Positions 1 to 9,626 are shown, counted from the first letter of the stretch. The stretch: DNA of 64,000 bases from Paraburkholderia sp. IMGN_8 (GCF_038050405.1 NZ_CP150901.1:2356001-2420000), one strand, 5' to 3'. Notes: generated from the letters alone by a model not told the origin. Translations and numbers: made by a program.

Positions 1-266
1 TAGATCTTCTCTGCTTCCACTTCATCGAACTCGACGTTCATGCGCTTGCAGGCACGGCGCAACGCGTTGACGACCACGTCGCGATACGGCTTCCATGCGC
101 CGAGCACTTCGTCGCGGCGATAGCCTGCGTAGAACGCGACGAGTTTCTCCAGATCTTCGGCGTTCAGCACGTGGCCGAACATCGCGCGGGTCATGTCGGC
201 CATGCGGAACTTCGTGAGGGTGCCATAGCAGTCGAAGGTGATGTATTTCGGTTCGAATTCGATCAT
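1..266 (-). CDS. HAD-superfamily hydrolase, haloacid dehalogenase type II (5' part, cut by window edge)
   Basis: The first 88 codons of a minus-strand gene run off the left edge. The protein opens MIEFEPKYITFDCYGTL; the D-x-Y-G-T motif (Asp12) is HAD motif I, where the first Asp is the nucleophile. The D-C-Y-G-T form is typical of type II 2-haloacid dehalogenases and related phosphatases. The ATG follows a gap of about 240 bases shared with the end of the aldehyde dehydrogenase gene, which is on the same strand, so the two may be co-transcribed. The cap domain and motifs II-IV lie outside the window, so the substrate cannot be judged. Confidence 0.8.
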   Translation of the reverse strand, partial: MIEFEPKYITFDCYGTLTKFRMADMTRAMFGHVLNAEDLEKLVAFYAGYRRDEVLGAWKPYRDVVVNALRRACKRMNVEFDEVEAEKI

Positions 267-505
267 GGTGTCAGTCCTATCGTTGAGATGAACTCGCTGC
301 GAGTTCAGTGGCGAAAACAGCTAAAGCTCATTCCTGTGAAAGATTTAATCAGCGCAAAAACATAGATGTTCCTGATTCGAACGCCGCCGGTGACACAAAA
401 CATTCGTTTTGAGGCCGTCGCGCAGCAGAGTCTGCGGCGGCCGGGCGGAAAGGTCCGTCCGTGCTGGCCTGGTGGCTCGCCCAGGGAAACCCCTCGGGGC
501 AACCG

Positions 506-2014
506 TCAGGGCCGCAGATCGATCAGCACGCTCTTGAAGCGCAGATTCGCCTCGTAAGCCTGGCGGCCGAGGTCCTTGCCGATGCCGGAGCGCTTGTAGC
601 CGCCCGTGGGGATCATGAAGTCGGAGGTGCGGCCGTAGCGGTTGACCCACACGGTGCCGGCCTCGAGGCCGCGCACGAAGCGCAGCGCGCGGCCGAGGTC
701 GGCGGTGTGCACGCCCGCGGCGAGACCGTACTCGGGATGCTGGGCGAGCGCGAGCGCTTCTTCTTCAGAGTCGAAGGTTTGCAGTGTCAGCACCGGGCCG
801 AACACTTCCTCGCGCACGGCCTCGGAGTGGGCCGTGACGTCCGTGAGCAGCGTCGGCGTGTAGAACGCGCCGGCTAACGCACCAGCGGCCCCGCCGTCGG
901 CCCGCACACCGCCATAGCGCAGCGTCGCGCCCGCGTCCAGCGTGCGCCCGACAATGCCTTCGATACGCGCCGCCTGCGGCGCGGAAATAATCGGCGACAG
1001 CGTAGTGCCCGCCGTCCACGTCGCACCGGGCTTCAGTTCGGCGAAAATCTTGCCGATGCGCTCGGCCAGCGGTTCCGCCAGGCTTCGCTCCACCAGCAGC
1101 CGCGAGCCCGCCACGCAGACCTGTCCGGCATTGCCGGTGATCGCGCCGGCAATGCGGCGCGCCACGTCGTCGAGGCGCGGGGCGTCGGCGAAAACGATTT
1201 GCGGACTCTTGCCGCCCAGTTCCAGCGTGACCGGCTTCGTGCCGCTGCCGGCACAGGCCGCCATGATCGCGGCGCCCGTGCGCGTGGAGCCGGTGAAGGT
1301 GACCTTGCTGATCTTCGGATGACGCACCAGCTCGTCGCCGGTCACGCGCCCGTCGCCCTGCACCACGTTGAAGATGCCGGCCGGCACGCCCGCCTTCACG
1401 GCCAGTTCAGCAAGCCGCAGAGCCGAAAACGGCGTCATTTCGGACGGCTTGAGCACAACCGCGTTGCCCGCCGCCAGCGCGGGTGCGATCTTCCACGACG
1501 CCATCACGAGCGGGAAATTCCACGGCGCAATCGCGCCGATCACACCGTACGGCTCGGCGATCGTCATGCCGAGATGATCGTGATCGGTCGCGGCCACGTC
1601 GCCGCCCAGCTTGTCGGCGAACTCCGCGTAGAAACGGATGCCCTCGGCCGTGAACGGCACGTCCCAGCCGATCGCCTGGCTGATCGGGCGGGTCGAGCCG
1701 AGCGCTTCCAGGCGGCCCAGCGTCGTCGCGTCGACTTCGACCAGATCGGCGAAACGGCGCAGGATTTTGGCGCGCTCGCGCGGCGCCATCCGCGCCCAGC
1801 CGCTGGTTCGGAACGCCTGCCACGCATTCTCGACCGCGCGATCCACCATTTCAGCGCCGGCGAGCGGCACGGATGCGTAGATCACGCCGTCCGAGGGGCG
1901 CGCCACCTTGATGCGACGATCACCGCTGCGCGCGCCTTCGTCTTCGTCGACATATTGGCCGCCGATGAAATGCCCGCTGCGAATCGCGACGTCGTCCGGA
2001 TTGAAACTGTCCAT
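506..2014 (-). CDS. NAD(P)-dependent aldehyde dehydrogenase (PuuC/AldH-like)
   Basis: A 502-aa protein, the normal length for the ALDH superfamily. All catalytic landmarks are present: Asn166 in APWNFP, Glu265 in LELGGK and the nucleophile Cys300 in GQVCVAG. Such enzymes oxidise an aldehyde to the acid in the cytoplasm. Sequence style resembles gamma-glutamyl-gamma-aminobutyraldehyde or aminoaldehyde dehydrogenases. The ORF extends 32 codons upstream, but the ATG at 2014 has an AGGAAA element at good spacing and matches where family members begin. The nearby class III aminotransferase and Lrp regulator make an amine or omega-amino-acid breakdown role plausible, but the genes are not in one operon. 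The exact substrate is not determined. Confidence 0.9.
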   Translation of the reverse strand: MDSFNPDDVAIRSGHFIGGQYVDEDEGARSGDRRIKVARPSDGVIYASVPLAGAEMVDRAVENAWQAFRTSGWARMAPRERAKILRRFADLVEVDATTLGRLEALGSTRPISQAIGWDVPFTAEGIRFYAEFADKLGGDVAATDHDHLGMTIAEPYGVIGAIAPWNFPLVMASWKIAPALAAGNAVVLKPSEMTPFSALRLAELAVKAGVPAGIFNVVQGDGRVTGDELVRHPKISKVTFTGSTRTGAAIMAACAGSGTKPVTLELGGKSPQIVFADAPRLDDVARRIAGAITGNAGQVCVAGSRLLVERSLAEPLAERIGKIFAELKPGATWTAGTTLSPIISAPQAARIEGIVGRTLDAGATLRYGGVRADGGAAGALAGAFYTPTLLTDVTAHSEAVREEVFGPVLTLQTFDSEEEALALAQHPEYGLAAGVHTADLGRALRFVRGLEAGTVWVNRYGRTSDFMIPTGGYKRSGIGKDLGRQAYEANLRFKSVLIDLRP

Positions 2015-2293
2015 GAGAAAGGTTTCCTGAGTGGCTTGCTGATGGGCCCGGGCATCGCATGTGAACCACGCCGCCGGCATAACGAAATCGTAGGGCCGCG
2101 AGCGCGGCATATGTCGCCGACAAAAATCCCCGTTCAGCAGAACACGCCTGTTATGAACGCCCGGACCGAGCGTTTTGTATCGAACTTCGCTGCGGAGCTT
2201 GCGAACGCCCGTGATAAAAAGATCGTCCTAGTCACACTGCGCGCCGGATGACAAAGTGACGGCGTAAGTCTTCAGCCATTCAGGGAGTACGGC

Positions 2294-3175
2294 GTGTCCG
2301 AACCGATCACCTATAGACGCTTCACCAACGACGATATCGCCGCCGCGCACGCGCTCACGATCGAACTGAAATGGCCGCATCGCGCGGACGACTGGAGATT
2401 CGTCGCGCAACTCGGCATCGGTTTCGTCGCGGAAGACGCGAGCGGAGTGATCGGCACGGCGTTGTGCTGGAAGTTCGGGGCGGACCGGGCCTCGCTGGGG
2501 ATGGTGATCGTGTCGCCCGCACAGCAAGGGCGCGGCATCGGCAGGAAGTTGATGGAGCTGGTGCTTGAAGAACTCGGCAGCCGGGTCACGTTCCTCCATG
2601 CCACCGTAGCGGGCCAGCCGTTGTACGAAAAGCTCGGCTTTCGCGCGCTCGGCACGCTCGACCAGCATCAGGGCGCGGCGTTTCAGCCGCCCCTCGTCTC
2701 GCTGCCGCCGGGCGAGCGTCTGCGCCCGCTCGGTTCGAGCGACACGGCGCGGCTGGTGGAACTGGCGTCGCAGGCGAGCGGGCTGGACCGCAGCGAAGTG
2801 TTGCCCGCGTTGTTGAGCGCCGCCGACGGCATCGCGCTCGACCGCGACGGCGAACTCGTCGGCTTCGCCCTGTTTCGCCGCTTCGGCCGGGGTTTTGCGA
2901 TCGGACCGGTGGTCACGCCCGCGTCGGCGGATTCGAGCCGCGCCAAGGCGTTGATCAGCCATTGGCTGGCGCTCAACGAAGGCGTGTTCGTGCGGATCGA
3001 TACGCCGGGCGAGAGCGGGCTGACTGAGTGGCTGGAACAGCTGGGGCTGCCGCGCGTGGATACGGTCGTCAAAATGGTCCGTCATGCCGCGCCGGACGGC
3101 GCGACCAACACAACCGGCCTTGGCAAGGACGCCGCTTATCAGCAGTTCGGCATCATCAACCAGGCGATCTGCTGA
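2294..3175 (+). CDS. GNAT family N-acetyltransferase with two GNAT-like halves
   Basis: A 293-aa protein starting at GTG after an AGGGAG ribosome site. The N-terminal half has the acetyl-CoA binding signature of GNAT enzymes, SPAQQGRGIGRKLME (Q/R-x-x-G-x-G/A), and the typical end of the domain, PLYEKLGFRALG. The C-terminal half looks like a second, more degenerate GNAT fold that ends with no clear acetyl-CoA loop. GNATs move an acetyl group from acetyl-CoA to an amine; the acceptor is unknown. It lies 6 bases before the 2-hydroxyacid dehydrogenase gene, so the two are probably co-transcribed. Confidence 0.8.
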   Translation: MSEPITYRRFTNDDIAAAHALTIELKWPHRADDWRFVAQLGIGFVAEDASGVIGTALCWKFGADRASLGMVIVSPAQQGRGIGRKLMELVLEELGSRVTFLHATVAGQPLYEKLGFRALGTLDQHQGAAFQPPLVSLPPGERLRPLGSSDTARLVELASQASGLDRSEVLPALLSAADGIALDRDGELVGFALFRRFGRGFAIGPVVTPASADSSRAKALISHWLALNEGVFVRIDTPGESGLTEWLEQLGLPRVDTVVKMVRHAAPDGATNTTGLGKDAAYQQFGIINQAIC

Positions 3176-3181
3176 TTCATC

Positions 3182-4108
3182 ATGGCCTTCCTTTATAAAG
3201 CCGACCCGGCGCGCGGCGCGCAATGGGCCAAGCTGTTCGCGCAAAAAGCGCCGGACTTGCCGTTTCATATCTGGCCCGATCTCGGCGACCCGGCGGCAAT
3301 CCGCTACCTCGCCGCCTGGCAGCCGCCTGACGATCCCACTCGCACCTTCCCGAATCTCGAAGTCGTGTTTTCGGTCGGGGCGGGCATCGATCAGTTCGAC
3401 CTGTCGGGCGTGCCGGCGCATGTGCCGGTCGTGCGGATGATCGAACCGGGGATTGTCGAAGGGATGGTGGAATACGTCACGCAGGCCGTGCTGACGATTC
3501 ATCGCGATCTGTTCGACTACGGTCTTCAGCAACAGCAGCAGGTCTGGCGGGAACAGCCGCTGAAGCCCGCGAGCGAACGCCGGATCGGCGTGCTGGGACT
3601 GGGCGTGCTCGGCACCGCGGTGCTGGAGCGGCTGCGTCTGTTCGGCTTCGCATGCGCGGGATGGAGCCGCTCGCCGCGCGCGATCGACGGTGCCGATTGC
3701 TATGCGGGCGAAAGCGCCCTCGACGATTTTCTCGCCCGCACCGATATTCTGATCTGCCTGCTGCCGCTGACGCCCGCCACACGCGGCCTGCTCGACGCTG
3801 AGTTATTCGCGAAGCTGCCGCGCGGTGCGTCGCTGATCCAGACGGGACGCGGTCCGCATCTGAATCAGCAGGACCTGCTTGCGGCGCTGGACAGCGGCCA
3901 GTTGCAGAACGCGATTCTCGACGTCACCGACCCCGAGCCCTTGCCCGCCGGTCATCCGCTGTGGACGCATCCGCGCGTGCGGATCACCCCGCATATCGCC
4001 AGCGCGACGCGGCCCGAAACCGCCGTCGACGTGGTGCTCGAGAATCTGCGCCGGCATCGCGAAGGCCTGCCGATGGTCGGTCAAATCGACCGGACGCAGG
4101 GATATTGA
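3182..4108 (+). CDS. ghrA: 2-hydroxyacid dehydrogenase, glyoxylate/hydroxypyruvate reductase A type
   Basis: A 308-aa D-2-hydroxyacid dehydrogenase of the GhrA subfamily, which reduces glyoxylate or hydroxypyruvate with NADPH. The nucleotide-binding loop GLGVLG is at about residues 139-144. The catalytic triad expected for the family is visible: Arg223 in TGRGP, Glu252 in DPEPLP and His271 in TPHIAS. The short DPEPLPAGHPLW stretch is characteristic of GhrA-like proteins. It follows the GNAT gene by 6 bases. Physiological substrate in this organism is inferred from family only. Confidence 0.88.
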   Translation: MAFLYKADPARGAQWAKLFAQKAPDLPFHIWPDLGDPAAIRYLAAWQPPDDPTRTFPNLEVVFSVGAGIDQFDLSGVPAHVPVVRMIEPGIVEGMVEYVTQAVLTIHRDLFDYGLQQQQQVWREQPLKPASERRIGVLGLGVLGTAVLERLRLFGFACAGWSRSPRAIDGADCYAGESALDDFLARTDILICLLPLTPATRGLLDAELFAKLPRGASLIQTGRGPHLNQQDLLAALDSGQLQNAILDVTDPEPLPAGHPLWTHPRVRITPHIASATRPETAVDVVLENLRRHREGLPMVGQIDRTQGY

Positions 4109-4293
4109 AGCCGCATTGAGCGCGACATGGCGGGGCCGCGTCCGCTTTTCAGTGTCCGCAGCAGAAAATGCTAAGCACGTGCAGCAAAACGCGTCGCGCG
4201 CGCTTTTCAGGCAATTGTTTAGCTGAGCGGGCAATCGTCGCAGGTCAGTAGTATGGAACGGTCAACAGCCCTCTTCCGCGACGAGAAACCACC

Positions 4294-5691
4294 ATGCCGA
4301 TTCATTCGCTTATCGAAGCCGACCGCAAACATCTGATTCACCCGGTCATCAACTACCGCGTGCACGAAGCCCGTGGCGTCACTGTCCTCGAATCCGCCAG
4401 CGGCGCGTTTCTGCGCGACGCGGCAGGCAACGAACTGCTCGACGCATTCTCCGGCCTGTGGTGCGTGAACGTGGGCTACGGCCAGCAGAGCATCGTCGAG
4501 GCCGCCACCGAGCAGATGAAGAAACTGCCCTACGCGACCGGCTATTTTCACTTCGGCTCGGCGCCGGCGATCGAACTGGCGGAGAAGCTGGTCGAGGCGT
4601 CGCCCGCTTCGCTGCAACACGTTTACTTCACGCTCGGCGGCTCGGACGCAGTCGACTCCGCCATTCGTTTCATCACGCATTACTTCAACGCGACGGGGCG
4701 GCCGTCGAAGAAACACATCATCGCGTTGCAGCGCGGCTATCACGGTTCATCGTCGATGGGCGCAGGCCTCACCGCATTGCCGGCGTTCCATCGGAACTTC
4801 GATCTGCCGTTACCGACCCAGCATCATCTGCCATCGCCGTACACGTACCGCAATCATTTCGCCGACGACGCCGCGCTGATCGCCGCCTCGGTCGCTGCCC
4901 TCGAAGCGAAGGTGGCGGAGCTCGGCGCGGATCATGTCGCGGCCTTCTTCTGCGAACCGATTCAGGGCTCGGGTGGCGTGATCGTGCCGCCGGTCGGCTG
5001 GCTGAAAGCGATGCGCGAAGCCTGCCGCAAGCTCGGCATTCTGTTCGTCGCCGACGAGGTCATCACCGGCTTCGGCCGCACCGGTCCGCTGTTTGCGTGC
5101 CAGGCCGAAAACGTCGAACCGGATCTGATGACCGTGGCAAAGGGCCTGACCGCCGGCTATGCGCCGATGGGCGCGGTGCTGATGTCCGACGAAATCTACC
5201 AGGGCATCGCCGATGGCGACGCCGAAGCGATCGTCGGTCATGGTCACACGTACTCGGCGCATCCGGTTAGCGCGGCGATCGGCCTCGAAGTCATGCGGCT
5301 GTATCACGAAGGTGGCCTGCTCGCCAACGGCGTGGCGCGCGCCCCGCGTTTCGCCCGGGGCCTGGATGCGCTGCTCGCCCATCCGCTGGTCGGCGACTCG
5401 CGCCACCGTGGCCTGCTCGGCGCGCTCGAACTCGTCGCGGATAAAAACAGCAAAGCGGGTTTCGATCCCTCGTTGAAACTATCCGATCGGATTGCTGCCG
5501 CCGCGTATGAAAACCGCCTGATCTTCCGCGCGTTTGGCGACAATATTCTCGGCTTTGCACCGGCGCTGTCGTACACCGAGGCGGAGTTCGATCTGATGTT
5601 CGAGAGACTCGAAAAGACTCTCGACGACGTTCTCGCGCAAGCCGATGTCAGGGCCGCGCTTAGGGACAAAAGCCATGTCGCTGCGTGCTAG
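4294..5691 (+). CDS. Class III (omega) aminotransferase, aspartate aminotransferase family
   Basis: A 465-aa PLP enzyme of fold type I, class III. The PLP-binding Asp254 lies in FVADEVITGFGRTG and the Schiff-base Lys283 in TVAKGLTAGYAP. Close family members are omega-amino-acid or diamine:pyruvate transaminases; annotation pipelines usually call them 'aspartate aminotransferase family protein'. Together with the aldehyde dehydrogenase at 506-2014 it could take an amine to the acid via the semialdehyde. The Lrp/AsnC gene that follows by 53 bases is the likely local regulator. The substrate cannot be read from the sequence. Confidence 0.9.
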   Translation: MPIHSLIEADRKHLIHPVINYRVHEARGVTVLESASGAFLRDAAGNELLDAFSGLWCVNVGYGQQSIVEAATEQMKKLPYATGYFHFGSAPAIELAEKLVEASPASLQHVYFTLGGSDAVDSAIRFITHYFNATGRPSKKHIIALQRGYHGSSSMGAGLTALPAFHRNFDLPLPTQHHLPSPYTYRNHFADDAALIAASVAALEAKVAELGADHVAAFFCEPIQGSGGVIVPPVGWLKAMREACRKLGILFVADEVITGFGRTGPLFACQAENVEPDLMTVAKGLTAGYAPMGAVLMSDEIYQGIADGDAEAIVGHGHTYSAHPVSAAIGLEVMRLYHEGGLLANGVARAPRFARGLDALLAHPLVGDSRHRGLLGALELVADKNSKAGFDPSLKLSDRIAAAAYENRLIFRAFGDNILGFAPALSYTEAEFDLMFERLEKTLDDVLAQADVRAALRDKSHVAAC

Positions 5692-5744
5692 AGTAGAGGA
5701 TTCTTAGAGACCCATTCATCCATCGCCGGAGCGATAACGTTACG

Positions 5745-6242
5745 ATGAGCAGCGACTGCAAGCTGGACCGGATTGACCTGCGCATACTTTCACAGTTGCA
5801 GAAGAAAGGCCGCATAACCAACGTCGAGCTTGCCGACGCGGTCGGCCTTTCGCCCAGTCCTTGCCTGATCCGCGTCAAGCGTCTGGAGAAAGCCGGCTAC
5901 ATCATCGGCTACGGTGCGCAGATCCAGCTCGAAAAGCTCGGCGACGTGCAGATCGTGTTTACCGAAGTCACGCTCGCCGATCATCGGCGGGAAGACTTCA
6001 TCAAGTTCGTCAACGCGATCCGCGACGTCGACGAGATCGTCGAGTGCCATCTGGCGAGCGGCGGTTATGACTATCTGCTGAAGTTCGTCACGCGCAGCGT
6101 GAGCCACTATCAGAGCATCGTCGAAGGTCTGCTGGAGCGCGATATCGGCATCGAGAAGTACTTCAGCTACGTGATCATCAAATCGCCGTTCGTGAAGAGC
6201 CACTACCCGCTCGAAACGCTGTTCTCACAGAACCACAACTAG
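5745..6242 (+). CDS. Lrp/AsnC family transcriptional regulator
   Basis: A 165-aa protein with an N-terminal winged HTH (about residues 8-60, ending GLSPSPCLIRVKRLEKAG) and a C-terminal RAM/AsnC ligand domain (about residues 70-150, VECHLASGGYDYLLKF). These proteins form octamers that respond to amino acids. It is transcribed in the same direction as, and just after, the class III aminotransferase, which is the usual arrangement for a local regulator of amino-acid breakdown. No operator was identified. Confidence 0.92.
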   Translation: MSSDCKLDRIDLRILSQLQKKGRITNVELADAVGLSPSPCLIRVKRLEKAGYIIGYGAQIQLEKLGDVQIVFTEVTLADHRREDFIKFVNAIRDVDEIVECHLASGGYDYLLKFVTRSVSHYQSIVEGLLERDIGIEKYFSYVIIKSPFVKSHYPLETLFSQNHN

Positions 6243-6274
6243 TACCCGCACCGCCACGCCATTGCCGGCGCCCG

Positions 6275-8614
6275 TTACGGATAATCGCTAAACCGGGATG
6301 TCGGTGCGCTTTCCGTTGTCGCCGGCGTATAACCCGGCACGTTCGCGCGAAACTGATTGAGCAAACCGTTATCGACCTGCGAAAAGCCTTTGAGCTGGAG
6401 TTGCATCAACACACGCGTGCCGGTGCTGGGCGACGTGGTCGAACTGGTGGCGTTGGTGTACTTCTCGAACGCGACACCGAGCGACCAGCAATCCGCGTCG
6501 TACTGAAGCCCCAGCAAGCCTGCGATCAGCCGATGGGCGCTCATGTCGTAATTGACACGCGCGACACTGACCACGTTGTGCGATAGTGGCCATTGCTCGG
6601 ACACGATGAACTGATTGACCGGTTGATAGTCGAGCGTGCTGTTGGCGCGCGTGTAGCGATACGCGACATTCAACACCTGCCGTGCGGCCGGCGCCCAGCC
6701 AAAGCCGGCTTCCGCATGCGTGAGGTAGTGGTTGGCCTGACTGTACTCCACGGCCTGTTCCGCTGAGAAGCCCGGACCCAGCTTGTACGACGCGCCGCCG
6801 ATCACACTCGTGCGCGCAACGGTGCCAATTGCGTCGTCTGTGTTGAGGGTCACGCGCGGCGTGCGAAAGTCGTACTGCTCCGCAAGGACGAAACGGGCCC
6901 GCTCGTCGCCGCTCGAAGGATCGATGAAACGCGAAGTCAGTGCAGCCGTGATGCGGTTGGAATCGGACACCCGGTCATTGCCAACGAAGCTGTTGGGCAT
7001 GAACAGTTCCGCTAGTCCGAAATCGGCCGTCGCCGTATCGAACAACGGCGCGAACGACTGGTTGCGGTAAAGCGTGTACACATAGAACAGCCGCGGTTCG
7101 AGCGTCTGGATGTACGACTGCCCGAAGAGCCGCACGCTTCGTTCGAAGCGCATGCCCGAATCGAAGCTGAATGTCGGCACGTTGACGTTGAACGTCTTCG
7201 GCTGTCCGGCGGGTGCATCCGTTCCGATCGACGTCAGGTCATACGCGGCGAAATGCCATGCGAGCTTCGGCGTGATGAACCAGCCCGGACGCTCGATCGG
7301 ATAACTTACGTAAGGGTTGAAAACGAAACGGCTGCCTTGCGTCGCATCGGCCGACGAGATCGTGAAGCGCGTCGCATCCGCTTCGGCGCCAAAGTCGAAG
7401 CCCCCTACGTTGTAGCGCGCATAACGGACATTGACCTGCGGTTCGCGGTTATAGGTCGAGTCGCTCGAGAAAGCCTGCCAACGCTGCTCGCGAGCCAGCA
7501 CACTCCACGGCCCGCTTGTGTAAGTCAGACCCGCTTCCTGCTGATACAGCGTGGTGGAACCCGTCGGAAACGCGACACCCGACGCAAGATCGGTCACCAC
7601 CGTCGAGTCCGAGACCCGGTTGTAGTTGACGTAGGCGGCAAAGCCCGAGCCGAGATTCCAGTTCTGATTCAGCGAGATCGAGTAGCGATCGGTTTTGGTG
7701 ATCGCGTCGTGCGGCAGCCACGCGACCGAAATCGACCCCGAATCGTTCGGCTGGAGATAGCGGTAGTCCGCCGTCAACATCTCCCCTCTTTTCGACATGA
7801 TGCGAGGCGTCAGGGTGAGATCGTAGTTCGGTGCGAGGTTGAAGTAGTACGGCACCGAAACGTCGACGCCATTGGTCGAACTCATCGAGAACGTCGGCGG
7901 CAGGATGCCGCTGCGCCGCGCGCCGGACAATGGAAACGATAACCACGGACTCGCAAGCAGCGGCACACCCTGGAAAAACAGCACGCTATTGTGCGCGATC
8001 CCCTCGTCGTTGCCGCTATCGATGTCAAATTCGGAGGCCTTCAGATACCACGCGGGATCCGACTCGCATTGACAGGTGCTATACGTACCGTGATGAACGA
8101 CAGTGCGCTCGTTATCGACCAGATCCGCGCGTTGAGCGCTGCCCCAGCCTCCAGTCAGATGAAACCGGTACTTGGGCACGCTGATGTAGCCTTCATTCGC
8201 CTCGACGTAATAATGTGCGTCTGGTCCGTCGAACACATTGCCATTGTCGACCAGTTGCACCTGCCCGTAAGCGTCGGCCTTATCGCTATCGACGTCGTAG
8301 TGCAGCGCATCGCCCTTGACGATCGACGCGTACCGCCGCAGTTGCGCGTGCCCCTTCAGCGAAACGTCCGTGTCGGTCGTGGTGGTCATCGAATCGCCGA
8401 TGACCGACGTAGCGGGCTTGTCTCCCGCCCGTAAGGGCTGCTCGGTCAGTTGCGGCTCAAGCCGCAGGCTCCAGACGCCGTCGAGCGGTTCCGGGACCGC
8501 AGACGCGCCGACTAATTGTGCATATCCGGCAAGCGGCACGCATCCGGCCGTACCCAGCATGAACGAAACGACAGGCCTTAAGCGTAGGCGTCGAAATACA
8601 CCGCGTAGTATCAA
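6275..8614 (-). CDS. lptD: LPS-assembly protein LptD (OstA/Imp), probable second copy
   Basis: A protein of about 779 aa with an N-terminal LptD/OstA periplasmic domain (about residues 70-190, with LHYDVDSDKADAYG) and a C-terminal beta-barrel ending in a short aromatic strand. LptD with LptE inserts LPS into the outer leaflet. Cys residues cluster in a CQC motif near residue 180 and one in DADCW near the C-terminus, where family members make disulfides. The reading frame starts at TTG with no clear ribosome site, so the start is uncertain; a Leu/Arg-rich segment ending GYA could be the signal peptide. The essential copy in Burkholderiales normally sits beside surA and pdxA. The setting here, next to a bamA copy, suggests a paralogue. 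A perfect 7-bp inverted repeat (8665-8680) precedes it. Confidence 0.85.
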   Translation of the reverse strand: MILRGVFRRLRLRPVVSFMLGTAGCVPLAGYAQLVGASAVPEPLDGVWSLRLEPQLTEQPLRAGDKPATSVIGDSMTTTTDTDVSLKGHAQLRRYASIVKGDALHYDVDSDKADAYGQVQLVDNGNVFDGPDAHYYVEANEGYISVPKYRFHLTGGWGSAQRADLVDNERTVVHHGTYSTCQCESDPAWYLKASEFDIDSGNDEGIAHNSVLFFQGVPLLASPWLSFPLSGARRSGILPPTFSMSSTNGVDVSVPYYFNLAPNYDLTLTPRIMSKRGEMLTADYRYLQPNDSGSISVAWLPHDAITKTDRYSISLNQNWNLGSGFAAYVNYNRVSDSTVVTDLASGVAFPTGSTTLYQQEAGLTYTSGPWSVLAREQRWQAFSSDSTYNREPQVNVRYARYNVGGFDFGAEADATRFTISSADATQGSRFVFNPYVSYPIERPGWFITPKLAWHFAAYDLTSIGTDAPAGQPKTFNVNVPTFSFDSGMRFERSVRLFGQSYIQTLEPRLFYVYTLYRNQSFAPLFDTATADFGLAELFMPNSFVGNDRVSDSNRITAALTSRFIDPSSGDERARFVLAEQYDFRTPRVTLNTDDAIGTVARTSVIGGASYKLGPGFSAEQAVEYSQANHYLTHAEAGFGWAPAARQVLNVAYRYTRANSTLDYQPVNQFIVSEQWPLSHNVVSVARVNYDMSAHRLIAGLLGLQYDADCWSLGVAFEKYTNATSSTTSPSTGTRVLMQLQLKGFSQVDNGLLNQFRANVPGYTPATTESAPTSRFSDYP

Positions 8615-8706
8615 AACAGATAAGTTTCGGAAAGGATGACAGACGCATCAAGGCGAACGGAAACCCTGACGTGCGTCAGGATGAACAGCGGGGAGTGCGC
8701 GCGGCG

Positions 8707-9105
8707 CTATTGGAGCGTGACGTCGTTAGAGCGGGAATCCGCCACGCCTGCCGCGCCCGCTGCGCCACCCAGCGCCTGCAGCAGATACGGAATCTGGTCT
8801 GCAGGCAAAGAAAACGATAGCCCCGCGCTACCGGATAGACGGAACCGGATCACCACCATTTCCATGCCGTTCAGTCTGCCGACTTCCCACCCCTGGCAGT
8901 GCAGCGCGAAGCCCATCTCCTGATTGTCATGAAGCACGCGGTCGGCGTGCTCGATTGCGTTCGGGAGCGCCACCAGCAGGTCATTGAGCACCGAACGGTG
9001 GAGTGCCGCCGTGGGTTGATTGCCGTGTATCAGCAGATATTGACCATCTGCCGTCAACTGCATATCGGTGATCGAATTCAGCATGAAGGTCGACGGATCA
9101 GGCAC
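8707..9105 (-). CDS. Conserved-looking hypothetical protein, 132 aa
   Basis: I do not recognise the family. The GTG start follows a strong AGGAGG element, and the frame overlaps the stop of the small gene upstream (9098-9289) by 8 bases, so translation is probably coupled. The protein looks soluble and acidic, with phrases such as LTADGQYLLIHGNQP and MEMVVIRFRLSGSAG, and no signal peptide or membrane segment. The lptD copy follows on the same strand after 92 bases. The arrangement suggests a three-gene unit, but a role in outer-membrane assembly is only guilt by association. Confidence 0.7.
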   Translation of the reverse strand: MPDPSTFMLNSITDMQLTADGQYLLIHGNQPTAALHRSVLNDLLVALPNAIEHADRVLHDNQEMGFALHCQGWEVGRLNGMEMVVIRFRLSGSAGLSFSLPADQIPYLLQALGGAAGAAGVADSRSNDVTLQ

Positions 9106-9289
9106 GGCGTGCGCCCTCCTGCGTGCCTGCGGAACGGTCCACCGCCCTGCCTTGCGCTGCGCTCACCGTGCTGCCGGACACGTCGCGCAACGTGCGCATC
9201 GACGCCGTCGCCAGACGTGCTGAAAAGATCGGCGATGAGCTCGCGCGTAAGACAGCCGCAAGAATCGCCGGTGAAAGAAATTCGATCAT
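9098..9289 (-). CDS. Small protein, 63 aa, coupled to the downstream hypothetical gene
   Basis: It starts at ATG 9289 after GGAG with 8-base spacing and begins MIEFLSPAILAAVLRASSS, a mildly hydrophobic, Ser/Ala/Arg-rich segment. The stop overlaps the GTG of the next gene. I recognise no domain. Support comes from a good ribosome site, the overlap with the next gene, and its place at the head of a unit that includes lptD. A spurious call remains possible because the protein is short and its composition is bland. Confidence 0.5.
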   Translation of the reverse strand: MIEFLSPAILAAVLRASSSPIFSARLATASMRTLRDVSGSTVSAAQGRAVDRSAGTQEGARRA

Positions 9290-9626
9290 GATCAATTCTC
9301 CAAATGGTGCTACGCAGGTAGCGGAAGCCGACCATTTGACGATACCAGCGCAAGAACGGTTTCAGGTTACGCGTGCCCTACGCTCCCTTCGGATCTGTAA
9401 CGCATTATTTCGACGTCCCCACTGTAATCCGCACCGGCCCGAGCAGCCGGCTCGACGGACGCGTTAGCAACCCTAATGAGCGGAAAGTTTTCGGTAACGG
9501 ATGGCAGGGAAGCACGCTCCTATACTTCGCGCTTTCCAGAGCCATGGAACGTCGTTTCGAATGCACCGCTCGCTGTCGAGCGTACTCGTTTGCGCTTCGC
9601 GCGCTGCATCAGGACAGAACCCCAAG
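9290..9626. other. Divergent intergenic region between the small-gene/lptD unit and bamA
   Basis: This stretch must hold the promoters for both divergent units. It is less GC-rich than its surroundings. I see no clear inverted repeat or known operator and no convincing small gene. The open frame that runs through it into bamA lacks a ribosome site and a signal peptide at its own start. Confidence 0.5.

Noticed and set aside
2228..3532. A 434-codon minus-strand frame opposite the GNAT and GhrA genes
   Set aside because: Both plus-strand genes have complete motifs and ribosome sites; the antisense product is low-complexity Arg/Asp/His.
9501..9626. An upstream start for bamA
   Set aside because: The extension lacks a signal peptide; the ATG at 9627 opens a proper one with AGGA upstream.
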